Shown piece by piece: positions 44,452 to 54,074 of a DNA stretch of 64,000 bases (positions are counted from its first letter, which is position 1; the number at the start of each line of letters is the position of its first letter). This stretch comes from an uncultured Eubacteriales bacterium. Its GTDB lineage: Bacteria; Bacillota; Clostridia; Christensenellales; Borkfalkiaceae. The notes below the pieces were generated by a model, which worked only from the letters and a program-made list of their open reading frames with translations, was not told the DNA's origin and did not search any database. The stretch covers positions 1 to 64,000 of the forward strand of contig CABQND010000003.1 of the NCBI GenBank assembly GCA_902465495.1, read 5' to 3'. A program made the translations under genes and the position numbers.

Positions 44452-46710
44452 ATGAATTCAAAATGGCGCAAAATTCTGACCGTGTTTCTTGCCGTTTTGG
44501 CATTGTGCGCTTTTAGTGCACTGATCGTCGCATGCAGCAGCGGCATCACGGACGACGGCACACCGCCTGATACGGACGGTGACGGAAACGGAGAACAGAT
44601 CGGCCCCGAGCTCGAAGGCATTTCGACCATCGAGGTCGGAGACCTTCGCATCCAGCTGCTTTCCGACACGCTGCTCCGCATCGAAGAGAGAGGCGAAAAA
44701 GGTTTCGAAAACCGCGAAAGCTACATCGTTTCCAACCGCGACGATTGGGACACGGTGCAGTATTCGGTGACCGATACCGACACCGAAAAGCAGATCGTGA
44801 CGGAAAAGTACACCGTGCACGTTCCCAAAAACGCGGACGCGAGCGGCGTGACCGTGACCGACGGCTCGGCAAATCTCCTATGGGAATTTGACGGGATGAC
44901 CGACACCAACGTGTATATCCCCAGCCCGTCGGACGAGCTGCGCAGCTGGTACTTTACCGACAGCCCGCGCATCATCCCCTCCGATTACGGCTATTCCGTA
45001 TCCGATTCGGACGATCCTCTGCAGGGCTGGGATTTTAACAACGACGCGACGGACGTGTTCGTGTTCCTGCCCGGCGGCAGCTACGACCGGTTCTGCCAGG
45101 ATTTTACCGACCTGACCGGCAAATCGGAAATGGTTTCGCTGCAGATGCTCGGCTACTGGGATTCCCGCTACTATGAATACAGCGCGGAAACGGCGCTGCA
45201 GCAGATCGAAGACTATATGGACAGAGGTTACAGCATCGACGTCCTCGTCATCGATACCGACTGGCGCGCGGGCGGCGTGAACTTCGAAGCGGGCACGGGT
45301 TATCAGATCAACGAGGCCCTCTTCCCCGACATGAAGGGCTTCCTCGAAGACGTGCACGAGCTGGGCGTGAACGTTGCGTTCAACGACCACCCCGAACCCG
45401 TGGACGGCACGACCAACGGCCTGGATAAGGAAGAGGTGGAATACCGCAACGAAAACCTTACGCTCATCCTTTCGCTTGGCGTCGACTACTGGTGGTACGA
45501 CCGCAACTGGACGGTCGCGCTGAATTCGGCAGATCCCGACATTTCGGTGTACGCCTTCGGCATGTACGCGTACCATTGGGTGACCGAAGAATTCTGGGAT
45601 ACGCACAAAGACGAAGATTCTTTGCAGGAATACGCCAACCGCGCTTTGATGATGTCGAACGTGGACGGCTGCCAGCACGGCATCTGGACATATGCTTCCG
45701 ATTTGACCGCGCACCGCTATTCCATTCAGTGGACGGGCGACATCGGCGCGAGCACCGATTCCCTTGCGCAGGAGATCTACACTTCGGTCTTCGGCGGCGC
45801 GGAAGTCGGGCTCCCCTACATGTCTTCCGACCTGGGCGGGCATAACCAGCCCGTGACCGACTCGCTGTATTCCCGCTGGATGCAGTACGGCGCGCTTTCG
45901 ACCATCTGCCGCGTGCACTGCATGAAAGGCATTTCGGGTCAGCCCGGACGCATGCCCTGGCTGTACGGCGAAACGGCGGAGGAAGTGACGCATACGTACG
46001 TCGACATGCGTTACCGCCTGCTGCCCCTCTACTACTCGCTGGCGCGCAACAACTACGACACGGGCCTGCCCGTGATGAGCCGCGTCGACATCAACTACCC
46101 GCAGTACGAAGAAGCTTCGCGCAACGACGAATACATGCTCGGCGATTACCTGCTGGTGGCGCCCCTTTCGGAGGCGACGACGGATACGCCCGTGCCCGAC
46201 AGCATGCTGACGCACGACGCCGGAAACGGAACGAAAGAGGCGGGGCTGAATATTATTCCAACAACAACTGGTCCGGTTCGCCCGCATATACGCAAGTCGA
46301 CACGCAGATCAATTTCGAATGGAAAACGGGTTCGCCCAAGGGGCTGCCCTCCGACAACTTCTCCATTAAATGGAGCGGCTACTTTACGATCGGCGAAAAG
46401 CCCGCCGCCCTTTCCTTCTACGGCGACGACGACATCGTCGTGTACATCGACGGGTTCAAGGTGCTCGATTCGAGCGGCCTGTACGACACCTATCTTACGA
46501 CGGATATCTTTGCGGCAGGCAGCGAACACTCGATCGAAGTGTGGTTCGCAGAGCAAAGCGGCAACGCGCACGTGTTCATGTACTATGTGGAACAGGCCGA
46601 AGCGGGCGCTTCCGAATGCTACAACAGCCGCACGGTGTTCTTCCCCGAAGGCACGTGGATCGACGTATGGACGGGCGAACGCTTCGTCGGCCCCGCAACG
46701 TACACGGTGA
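44452..46710 (+). CDS. GH31 glycosidase lipoprotein, 5' part of a frameshifted gene
   Basis: Lipoprotein signal with lipobox LIVAC (Cys about residue 25), then a GH31 alpha-glycosidase domain. The nucleophile Asp is in YWWYDRNW (about residue 350), the acid/base Asp in IQWTGD (about 430), then SSDLGGH. GH31 enzymes cleave alpha-linked glucosides, xylosides or related sugars; the exact substrate is not readable. GGAGG lies 5 bp before the ATG at 44452. True coding ends near 46248: after KEAGL the match jumps to the -1 frame (EYYSNNNW, the start of a PA14-like domain). The last ~150 residues of this frame are out-of-frame Arg/Pro/Thr-rich sequence. The catalytic core is complete before the break. 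Confidence 0.85.
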   Translation: MNSKWRKILTVFLAVLALCAFSALIVACSSGITDDGTPPDTDGDGNGEQIGPELEGISTIEVGDLRIQLLSDTLLRIEERGEKGFENRESYIVSNRDDWDTVQYSVTDTDTEKQIVTEKYTVHVPKNADASGVTVTDGSANLLWEFDGMTDTNVYIPSPSDELRSWYFTDSPRIIPSDYGYSVSDSDDPLQGWDFNNDATDVFVFLPGGSYDRFCQDFTDLTGKSEMVSLQMLGYWDSRYYEYSAETALQQIEDYMDRGYSIDVLVIDTDWRAGGVNFEAGTGYQINEALFPDMKGFLEDVHELGVNVAFNDHPEPVDGTTNGLDKEEVEYRNENLTLILSLGVDYWWYDRNWTVALNSADPDISVYAFGMYAYHWVTEEFWDTHKDEDSLQEYANRALMMSNVDGCQHGIWTYASDLTAHRYSIQWTGDIGASTDSLAQEIYTSVFGGAEVGLPYMSSDLGGHNQPVTDSLYSRWMQYGALSTICRVHCMKGISGQPGRMPWLYGETAEEVTHTYVDMRYRLLPLYYSLARNNYDTGLPVMSRVDINYPQYEEASRNDEYMLGDYLLVAPLSEATTDTPVPDSMLTHDAGNGTKEAGLNIIPTTTGPVRPHIRKSTRRSISNGKRVRPRGCPPTTSPLNGAATLRSAKSPPPFPSTATTTSSCTSTGSRCSIRAACTTPILRRISLRQAANTRSKCGSQSKAATRTCSCTMWNRPKRALPNATTAARCSSPKARGSTYGRANASSAPQRTR

Positions 46711-48449
46711 CGCATCCGCTGGAAACTTCCCCGATCTACGTGCGCGAAGGCGCGCTGATCACCTTGGCGAAAAACATGGTGAACACGAGCGCGGGCGATT
46801 GGAGCGAAATGGCGCTGGAAGTGTATCCTTCCAAAAACTTTGCCGCTTCGACGACGCTGTACGAAGACGACACCAAGACGGACGCTTACCAGTACGGGCA
46901 GTACCGCACCACGGACATTTCGATGTATTTCGATTCCATGAAAGGCGCCGTGGTGGTGACCATCAACGGGGCGCAGGGCACGTTCGAAGGCGACCTTGCA
47001 TTCGATACGCGCAGCTGGAACATCCGCATCCACACCAATCCCGGCTGGGGCGCTTTGGATAAAGTGACCCTGAACGGAAAATTGCAGTCGGTCGCGTTCT
47101 ATGAACAAGGATACTACGAACAGTCTTCGCAGATGCGCCCCTTCGCGTTCAGCGGCGCGGCGCTCGACGGCGACCTGTACGAATTCACGTTCGAAGGCGC
47201 CGTGACGGACACGTACGTCATTGAAATTTACTTCGAATCCCCCGTCGATTCCAAGATCAACAACGATTACGACGACGCTCCCACCGAATTCGCGTTCACG
47301 GACGAGGAAGCGGGCACGGGCATCGACCTGACCGAAGCGGGCGACGTGGACTGGATCTCCTTCGGCGACGGCGCCGCGGACGAAGCGGTGCGCAAAGCGG
47401 AAGGTCCCGAGCTCTTCTCGTATGCGGATTCGTACGACGAATCGTGGGTCTCGTATGACTCGTTCTTCGTAAAACAGTATTCCGACGGCGGTACGGTCGC
47501 CGAAAAGACGCTCATGACGGGCATCGCTTCGCAGAAAGACTTCTTTATGACCATCGAAGCGGACGGCAAAGCGAAATATTACGTCCTGTACGTCGGCGGC
47601 AAAGAGTGCACCGCGAAACTGACCGTGCGCGACCGCGCCGGCAACGTGCAGACCGAATTCTTCGGCGACATCGACGGCTCGTTCCTGCGCCGCATCGTGA
47701 TCGAATGCGAAGAGGAAGGCACGCTGTACGTTACCTATTCCGTGGTCGGCAGCGAATCGGTCGGCTTTAAGGAAGGCGCGAGCAGCCAGACGCATGCTCC
47801 CTCCCCTTCCAACGTTTACTTCCTGTGCGCGTATGCGTCCACGACGCTTACGCCCGTTTCCGAGGGCGACGATCCCGCGATCGCCGTTACGTCCGAAGCG
47901 AAACCCGCCGCAGCCGCCGACCTGAGCACTGCGGGCGCGGCATTCGGCGAAGAGACGCTGGACTGGATGCATTTCAGCGATAACGGCGCTTCGCCCGTCA
48001 GCCGCGCAAACGGCACGGCGATCAACTCGGTCCGCTTCGACGCGGGCAGAGGGTTCTCTGACTACGTTGCGCTTTCGTGGAACGACGGCGACACCGAAGC
48101 CTCCAACAGCGGCTCGACGAACGGCACCTGCACGCCCGGCTCGATCACGATCTCGGTGATCGTAACGCCCGACACAAAGCACATCCTGCTGTACACGGGC
48201 GCATGGAAGGGCACGAACACCGTTGAAGTGTATTCGCAGGGCGGCAGCCTCATCCATACCGCTCAATCGTTCAGCGGAGACAATACTTCCAACCGTCAGC
48301 TCGTTACCCTGAACGTCGACGCCGAAGAATCGGGCGTACTCGTCATCAAGATCAATCTCAGCAACGAATGGGACGACGGCAGCAACGTTTCCCTCGCCGC
48401 GCTCGCGGTGACCGGCAATTCCGCCGGCACCGCCGCGGACGCGGACTGA
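46440..48449 (+). CDS. GH31 lipoprotein, 3' part after the frameshift (PA14-like, beta-sandwich and repeated modules)
   Basis: Continues the GH31 protein in the other frame; in-frame homology begins near 46248 (EYYSNNNWSGSP), while the first ATG-type start is 46440+. Contents: the rest of a PA14-like domain (DNFSIKWSGYFTIGE), the GH31 C-terminal beta domain (FFPEGTWIDVWTGE, PIYVREGALI) and two copies of an unrecognised ~180-residue module (about 47326-47850 and 47905-48449), ending ALAVTG. No ribosome site near 46440, so independent translation is doubtful. The frame is open for over 730 codons, implying a recent mutation or an assembly error. Confidence 0.75.
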   Translation: MYIDGFKVLDSSGLYDTYLTTDIFAAGSEHSIEVWFAEQSGNAHVFMYYVEQAEAGASECYNSRTVFFPEGTWIDVWTGERFVGPATYTVTHPLETSPIYVREGALITLAKNMVNTSAGDWSEMALEVYPSKNFAASTTLYEDDTKTDAYQYGQYRTTDISMYFDSMKGAVVVTINGAQGTFEGDLAFDTRSWNIRIHTNPGWGALDKVTLNGKLQSVAFYEQGYYEQSSQMRPFAFSGAALDGDLYEFTFEGAVTDTYVIEIYFESPVDSKINNDYDDAPTEFAFTDEEAGTGIDLTEAGDVDWISFGDGAADEAVRKAEGPELFSYADSYDESWVSYDSFFVKQYSDGGTVAEKTLMTGIASQKDFFMTIEADGKAKYYVLYVGGKECTAKLTVRDRAGNVQTEFFGDIDGSFLRRIVIECEEEGTLYVTYSVVGSESVGFKEGASSQTHAPSPSNVYFLCAYASTTLTPVSEGDDPAIAVTSEAKPAAAADLSTAGAAFGEETLDWMHFSDNGASPVSRANGTAINSVRFDAGRGFSDYVALSWNDGDTEASNSGSTNGTCTPGSITISVIVTPDTKHILLYTGAWKGTNTVEVYSQGGSLIHTAQSFSGDNTSNRQLVTLNVDAEESGVLVIKINLSNEWDDGSNVSLAALAVTGNSAGTAADAD

Positions 48450-48496
48450 TCCGCAAGGACCGATACGGTTTTAAACCGAAAGGATAAGGATAGGAT

Positions 48497-51400
48497 ATGA
48501 AAAGATTGAGATTTCTTATTTCCATGCTGCTCTGTATCGCAATGCTGTTTTCGGCAGCCGCCTGCAATACGGACACATCCGACGTTTACAAACTCAACAA
48601 AACGTCGATCACGCTCGAAGTCGGGCAAACGGAAAAACTTTCCGTTTCGGACGACGCGGGCAACGCCGTTTCCGCCGTGTTCTCTTCGGATGACGAGGCG
48701 GTGGCGACCGTTGCCGAAGACGGCACCGTGACCGCCGTAAAAGCGGGCAGCGCGACCGTTACGGCAAAGGTGAACGACTCTGTTTCGCTGACCTGCTCCG
48801 TTACCGTTACGGGAGGCGAAGAAGGCCCCGTCGAATACGATTACGCGCTCAACTATTCGTCTTTGACGATGCGCGTTTCGGAAAGCAAACAGCTGTTCGT
48901 CAACGTTTCCCCCGAAAAGCAGATCACGCCCGAATGGAGCGTGGAAGACGACACGATCGTTTCCATCTCCGCGAACGGCACCGTGACCGCGCTCAAAGAA
49001 GGCAAGACCAAGGTCAGCGCCGCCGTGGACGGCAAAACGCTTACCTGCGACGTGACCGTACAGGCAAAGTACACTTTCATTCTCGACTGCACGCAGCTGA
49101 CCACCAAAGAGGGCTCGACCCGCCAGCTGAACATCGTGACCGTGCCCGACCTCGAGGACGACGATTCCCTCCCCGCCTTCGTATGGGCGACGACGGATGA
49201 AGACGTTGCAACGGTCAAAGACGGGCTTGTGACGGCGGTCGGCAAAGGCGACGCGACCATTACGGCGACGTACGGCACGGTGCAGCTTGCCTGCGAAGTG
49301 ACCGTCGAAGAACAGATCTACTCGTATCAGCTGAACGAGACTTCGCTCGTTATGGAAGAGGGCGACAGCGAAACGCTGAAAGTGACCTCGTTCCCCGCAC
49401 AGAGTTCTATTTCCGTGACCTGGACGACGAGCAACGAAGACGTCGCCACCGTCGAAGACGGCGAAGTGACGGCGGTCGGCGCGGGCACGGCGGTCATCAC
49501 CGCATCCGTGGACGGAACCAAGCTTACCTGCTCGGTCACCGTCAACTACCCCGCAGGCGAAGAAGGCGTTACGGCGCAAGCGACCGTGACGAACATCGAA
49601 GGCAAATCGATCAACCTGTCCGACGCGGATGCTACAGGAGCGCTCGATACCCTCTACTGGGAGAAATACCAAGGCTATACGGACGAAAGTATTCCCAACG
49701 ATATCATCACAAAGGCCGACACGAAAGACATCATCACGCCAAACAAAGACCTGACCGTGAACAACTCTACTTCTTCGGGCTTCGAAGACTTTGGCGACTA
49801 CAAAGCAAAGATCTCCTGGTCGGACGGAACGCCTACCCTTTCCGGGACAAATAATACCCAAGGCGTATGCGTACGCGCAGAACTGCGCTTCACAATCGAC
49901 GTCGATCCTACAGTGAAAGAGATCCGCCTGTATACAGGAGCATGGCGCGGCGTCAATAAAACAACCCTTCTTCTCGGCACGACCGAACTTGCCTCTTCGG
50001 AAGAATTTTCCGCAGAGGACACTTCCGTCGGCAGAATGATCACGTATAAACTGAATGTTGAAGCGGAACGCACGCTTACCTTGGTTATTGAGCCGACAGA
50101 CACTTTCGATAACGGCAACTGCTCGCTCGTCGCGATCGCCGTGCTCGGCACCGAGATCTCGTACAAACTCAGCAACAGCACGCTCAACCTGACCGAACAA
50201 GAAACGCAAAAGCTCAGCGTTACCTGCTCGGTCCCCGACACGCAGTTCACGGTCGAATACGAATCGAGCGACGATAAAGTCGCCATGGTCGCAAAGGACG
50301 GCACGGTGACGGCAGTTGCCGAAGGCAAGGCGACCATTACCGCCACGGTCAACGGCACCGAAAAACTCACCTGCACGGTCAACGTGACCAAACAGCCCGT
50401 TACGTACAAATACGAACTCAACAAAACGCAGCTCACGCTCGATCCGAACGGCACGGAAACGCTTTCCGTCATCGTGACCCCCGATAAGGACATCACGGTG
50501 AAATGGACGTCGAACAATGACGAAGTCGCCACCGTCGACGAAAACGGCAAGGTGACGGCGGTCGGCGAAGGCAAAGCGACGATCACCGCTTCGGTCGATG
50601 GTCAGGAGCTCAACTGCGCCGTGACCGTAAACGCACCCGCCGCAAGCGCGAGCGTTTCCGCAAACGATATCGGCGGGCAGAATATCACCCTGGAACAGCT
50701 GAGCGATACGTACAGCGTGCTGTATTGGGAGCATTACCAGGGCGGCAGGATCGACGCGATGCGCAACGCGGAAGACGTTATTTCCACCGACGAAAACCTT
50801 ACGGATACCAATTCGTTCGGCGCGTTCGGCGATTACAAAGCGACGATGAGCTGGTATGCGGGGCAGCCTGCGGCAGCATATTATCAGAACCCGAACGGCA
50901 TTTGCGTCCGTAAAGATGTTTCCATCGACATTCAGGTCGACCCCTCCGTCAAAGAGATCCGCGTGTTTACGGGCGCATGGTTCGCCACGAACAACACGAA
51001 GCTGCTTTGGAACGGCGTGCAGATCGCAGCGTCCGAACCTTTCGCGGTCACAGAACCTGCGGTGGCGAAAATGATCACCTACACCGTCGACGTCGAAAAA
51101 GAAACGACGCTGACCCTGCTCCTTTCCCCCACCGAGAGGGATATGGACAAGAACGGGAACATGTCGCTCGTTGCCATTGCCGTGCTCGGCGAGGGCGAAA
51201 AAGCGGCGGCGACCACCGAAGTTTCGCTGCTGAAGAAAACGGAAATGACGAGCAACGCGAACGTTTATGACCTGACCGAAATCGGCGACATCGACTGGTT
51301 CGTTACCCACCACAGCAGCGGATCGGACGAAAAGAAAGACGGCACGGCGTTCGACGGCGAATCGCTCGCGTTCAACAGCGCCTCGTTCTGGGATTACCGC

Positions 51401-53392
51401 GCGGCGTTCACCTGGACGGACGGCACGGTGTGCGCTTCCGATCCTTCCGACAACGGTGTTTCGGGCGACTACCAACAACCCGCAAAGGGCACCAACAACG
51501 GCAAGTGCGGTTCGTACGTCAATATCGACGTGACCGTTCCCGCGGGCGAAACCGAGCTCGTGCTGTGGGCAGGCGGCTGGCAGAGCACCTACTACATCGA
51601 GATCATCGACAGCAACAACAACATCATTTTCAGCGAGAAGATCGCCGACAAAACAACCGATAACGAACCGTACATGGTCGAACTTTCCGTCAATTCCGAA
51701 AAGGGCGAAACGCTGACCGCGGTCGTGTATCACACCGATAAAAACGAAGGCGGCAACTGCTCGCTGGCGGCGATCGCGCTGCGCAACCCCTCCGAAGAGC
51801 CCGAAGTTCCCGATTATGCGCTCAATAAAAGCGCGTTGGAGCTGACCGTCGGAGCAGAAGAGCAGCTGACCGTTTCCCCTTCCGCCGACAGCGTGGAATG
51901 GAGCGTGAAAGACGGCGAGATCGCGTCCGTTACCGACGGGCTCGTGAGTGCGCTGAAAGCGGGCAGCACCGAAGTGTATGCCAAAATCGGCGACGTTACC
52001 CTCACCTGCACCGTAAAAGTGACCGACGCGCAGCAGCTGGAATATGAATACTCGATCAGCGACGCAACGCTTACGCTCGATCTCGGCGGCACAAAAACGG
52101 CAAAACTTTCCGTGACGGCAGAACCGCAAAAAGACGATATTTTGCTCGCGTGGGAATCTTCCGACACGACGGTCGTGACCGTGGACGACAGCGGCAACGT
52201 TACCGCCGTGGGCGTGGGCACGGCGACGATCACCGTCATTGCGGACGGCGATACGACCCTCACCTGCACCGTGACGGTGAAATACGACGGCGCAAGCGTT
52301 TCGTCGGAAACGATCGCGGAACAGCGCCGCGAAAACCTTACCGACATCGAAGGTGTTCTGGATTGGGAATATTACGGCAACAAGAATGACGCAGACCGCA
52401 TGCTCGGCAGTACCGACATCATCGACAACGAAACCGCCGATAATGCAAACGTCACCTTTAACGATTACAAGCTGTACATGAACTGGTCCAACGGAACCAA
52501 AAACGTTGCTTGGATCGGCGACGGCAACAAGAACGGGCGCACGCTCGCCGACGGATTGAGCTTTACCGTAAGCGTACCCGCGGGCGAAAGCAAGATCTAT
52601 GTCTACACAGGGGCATGGAACGCGACCAACCTTACGGAGCTGTACGACGGCACGACGCGCATTGCGGCGGCGGAAAAGATCGTTGCGACCCATCCTTCGA
52701 TCAATGTCAAGATCGTGTTCAGCGTCACTTCCGAAACGGCGCGCACCCTGACCGTCAAGATCAATTCCCTTGACAGGGCAAGCAACGGGAACGTTTCGAT
52801 CGTTGCCGTTGCCGTAGCGGGCACCGCGCAGACGACGACGAGCGTTTCGCTGAGCAACAAAACCGAAATGACGAGCTCTGCAGAGCAGATCGTCAACCTG
52901 ACCGAACGCGGCACGATCGACTGGTATTATCTCAACGATAATAACGAGAACAGCGTTCAGAAAACGGACGGGACGGCGATCCTGACGGATACCGTTAAAA
53001 TCAGCAACCAGAACGGTTTCGGCGATTACAGGGCATCGTTCACGTGGACGGACGGCACGGGCGAAGTTCCCGACGATGACAACAGCGGCAGCGTCGGCAC
53101 GAACAACGGCAAGTGCGGCAACTATGTGCAGATCGATATCGGCGTGACCGAAGCGACCAACGAGATCGTGCTGTGGGTCGGCGGCTACGACAACGCCGAA
53201 TACTATGTGGAAGTGCTCGATGAAAACGGCATCGTGCTCATCAACGAGCTTGTCGGCACGTCGTCTGCGGGAGATTCCCTCGCCTATGAAGTCGAGCTCG
53301 GGATCGAGGCGACCGCTTCGGAAACGCTTACCGTTATCGTATACCGCGCGACGGGCGCAAACTGCTCGATGGCGGCGGTCGCGGTGGCATAA
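48497..53392 (+). CDS. Giant lipoprotein with eight Big_2 Ig-like domains and five copies of an unnamed module
   Basis: 1631 aa. Signal peptide with lipobox SAAAC (Cys about 23), then Big_2 domains 1-4 (about residues 28-352), module A1 (365-553), Big_2 5-6 (554-712), modules A2 (718-898) and A3 (905-1095), Big_2 7-8 (1103-1260) and modules A4 and A5 (1262-1631). Big_2 copies carry the usual ATVxxDGxVTAVxxGxATIT core. The A module runs from a DWxxY/F segment through FxDYxxxxxWxDG, I.LYTGAW and ends NGNxSLVAIAVLG. It also occurs twice in the GH31 protein. Surface adhesin or glycan binder, expressed with GH31 (48 bp after its stop). No catalytic residues recognised. Confidence 0.85.
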   Translation: MKRLRFLISMLLCIAMLFSAAACNTDTSDVYKLNKTSITLEVGQTEKLSVSDDAGNAVSAVFSSDDEAVATVAEDGTVTAVKAGSATVTAKVNDSVSLTCSVTVTGGEEGPVEYDYALNYSSLTMRVSESKQLFVNVSPEKQITPEWSVEDDTIVSISANGTVTALKEGKTKVSAAVDGKTLTCDVTVQAKYTFILDCTQLTTKEGSTRQLNIVTVPDLEDDDSLPAFVWATTDEDVATVKDGLVTAVGKGDATITATYGTVQLACEVTVEEQIYSYQLNETSLVMEEGDSETLKVTSFPAQSSISVTWTTSNEDVATVEDGEVTAVGAGTAVITASVDGTKLTCSVTVNYPAGEEGVTAQATVTNIEGKSINLSDADATGALDTLYWEKYQGYTDESIPNDIITKADTKDIITPNKDLTVNNSTSSGFEDFGDYKAKISWSDGTPTLSGTNNTQGVCVRAELRFTIDVDPTVKEIRLYTGAWRGVNKTTLLLGTTELASSEEFSAEDTSVGRMITYKLNVEAERTLTLVIEPTDTFDNGNCSLVAIAVLGTEISYKLSNSTLNLTEQETQKLSVTCSVPDTQFTVEYESSDDKVAMVAKDGTVTAVAEGKATITATVNGTEKLTCTVNVTKQPVTYKYELNKTQLTLDPNGTETLSVIVTPDKDITVKWTSNNDEVATVDENGKVTAVGEGKATITASVDGQELNCAVTVNAPAASASVSANDIGGQNITLEQLSDTYSVLYWEHYQGGRIDAMRNAEDVISTDENLTDTNSFGAFGDYKATMSWYAGQPAAAYYQNPNGICVRKDVSIDIQVDPSVKEIRVFTGAWFATNNTKLLWNGVQIAASEPFAVTEPAVAKMITYTVDVEKETTLTLLLSPTERDMDKNGNMSLVAIAVLGEGEKAAATTEVSLLKKTEMTSNANVYDLTEIGDIDWFVTHHSSGSDEKKDGTAFDGESLAFNSASFWDYRAAFTWTDGTVCASDPSDNGVSGDYQQPAKGTNNGKCGSYVNIDVTVPAGETELVLWAGGWQSTYYIEIIDSNNNIIFSEKIADKTTDNEPYMVELSVNSEKGETLTAVVYHTDKNEGGNCSLAAIALRNPSEEPEVPDYALNKSALELTVGAEEQLTVSPSADSVEWSVKDGEIASVTDGLVSALKAGSTEVYAKIGDVTLTCTVKVTDAQQLEYEYSISDATLTLDLGGTKTAKLSVTAEPQKDDILLAWESSDTTVVTVDDSGNVTAVGVGTATITVIADGDTTLTCTVTVKYDGASVSSETIAEQRRENLTDIEGVLDWEYYGNKNDADRMLGSTDIIDNETADNANVTFNDYKLYMNWSNGTKNVAWIGDGNKNGRTLADGLSFTVSVPAGESKIYVYTGAWNATNLTELYDGTTRIAAAEKIVATHPSINVKIVFSVTSETARTLTVKINSLDRASNGNVSIVAVAVAGTAQTTTSVSLSNKTEMTSSAEQIVNLTERGTIDWYYLNDNNENSVQKTDGTAILTDTVKISNQNGFGDYRASFTWTDGTGEVPDDDNSGSVGTNNGKCGNYVQIDIGVTEATNEIVLWVGGYDNAEYYVEVLDENGIVLINELVGTSSAGDSLAYEVELGIEATASETLTVIVYRATGANCSMAAVAVA

Positions 53393-53423
53393 AATAACCT
53401 ATACATCCCCTTTTATCCTTCGT

Positions 53424-53449
53424 AAGGCGGGCGCAATAGCGCCCGCCTT
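53424..53449 (+). terminator. Terminator of the GH31/Ig-like lipoprotein operon
   Basis: AAGGCGGGCGC, AATA loop, GCGCCCGCCTT, then TTGTTTTT; 32 bp after the stop. Confidence 0.88.
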
Positions 53450-53465
53450 TGTTTTTGGTATATAA

Positions 53466-53505
53466 AACGTCCCTGCCATTGCATACACACAATGGCAGGG
53501 ACGTT
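53466..53505 (-). terminator. Terminator of the ilvBN operon
   Basis: Perfect 16-bp arms AACGTCCCTGCCATTG (53466-53481) and complement (53490-53505); T run on both sides; 59 bp after the ilvN stop. Confidence 0.85.
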
Positions 53506-53563
53506 TTTCCCTAATTACAACATTTTTTATAACGTACTCCTGCGAACTACGCCATTTGATCCA

Positions 53564-54073
53564 TCAGCGATCGTTCTTGCTGACCGATTCGATCGCGACC
53601 GAACCGCCGCGCACCGCTTCCATACGCGTGGCATAATACTTCATATAATAACGCAGAACATCACTGTTCTTGGATTCTGTTTTGAGACTTTCCAAAATCA
53701 ACGAATTACGATCGTAGTCACAGACAGTCACACCAAACACTGCTGCCGAGCGAAAGATTTCTTCCATTTCGTCCTTTTTCAAGCTGTGGATCTTGATATA
53801 GAGTATCTCCTTTTTATGGATCGCAATATCTGTGAAATCCAGCACCTTGATGACCTCTACACTGCGATTGAGCTGTTTCTTGATCTGTTCAAAAGTCTTA
53901 TCGTCACCGACCAGACTGATCGTCATACGCGAAACCGTCGGATCCTCTGTTTCGCCAACCGTCAGACTGGAAAGGTTGTACGACTTGCCCGAAAACAACC
54001 CCGCAATCTTCGCGAGCACGCCTACATCGTTTTCGACATACAGTGAGATCCATCTTTTGCGTTCGCCCGCCAT
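53564..54073 (-). CDS. ilvN: Acetolactate synthase small (regulatory) subunit
   Basis: 169 aa. N-terminal ACT domain (ISLYVENDVGVLAKIAGLFSGKSYNLSSL) that binds valine for feedback inhibition, then the C-terminal ilvN domain. One base after the ilvB stop. First step of branched-chain amino acid synthesis. Confidence 0.94.
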   Translation of the reverse strand: MAGERKRWISLYVENDVGVLAKIAGLFSGKSYNLSSLTVGETEDPTVSRMTISLVGDDKTFEQIKKQLNRSVEVIKVLDFTDIAIHKKEILYIKIHSLKKDEMEEIFRSAAVFGVTVCDYDRNSLILESLKTESKNSDVLRYYMKYYATRMEAVRGGSVAIESVSKNDR

Positions 54074-54074
54074 A

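Noticed and set aside
46146..48266. 706-codon antisense frame over the GH31 3' half
   Set aside because: Same cause as above; no recognisable protein features.
48296..52693. 1465-codon open frame antisense to the Ig-like lipoprotein gene
   Set aside because: Mirror of GC-ending sense codons and of the sense-strand repeats; no domain, no ribosome site, Arg/Val/His-rich. The sense strand has a signal peptide and clear domains.
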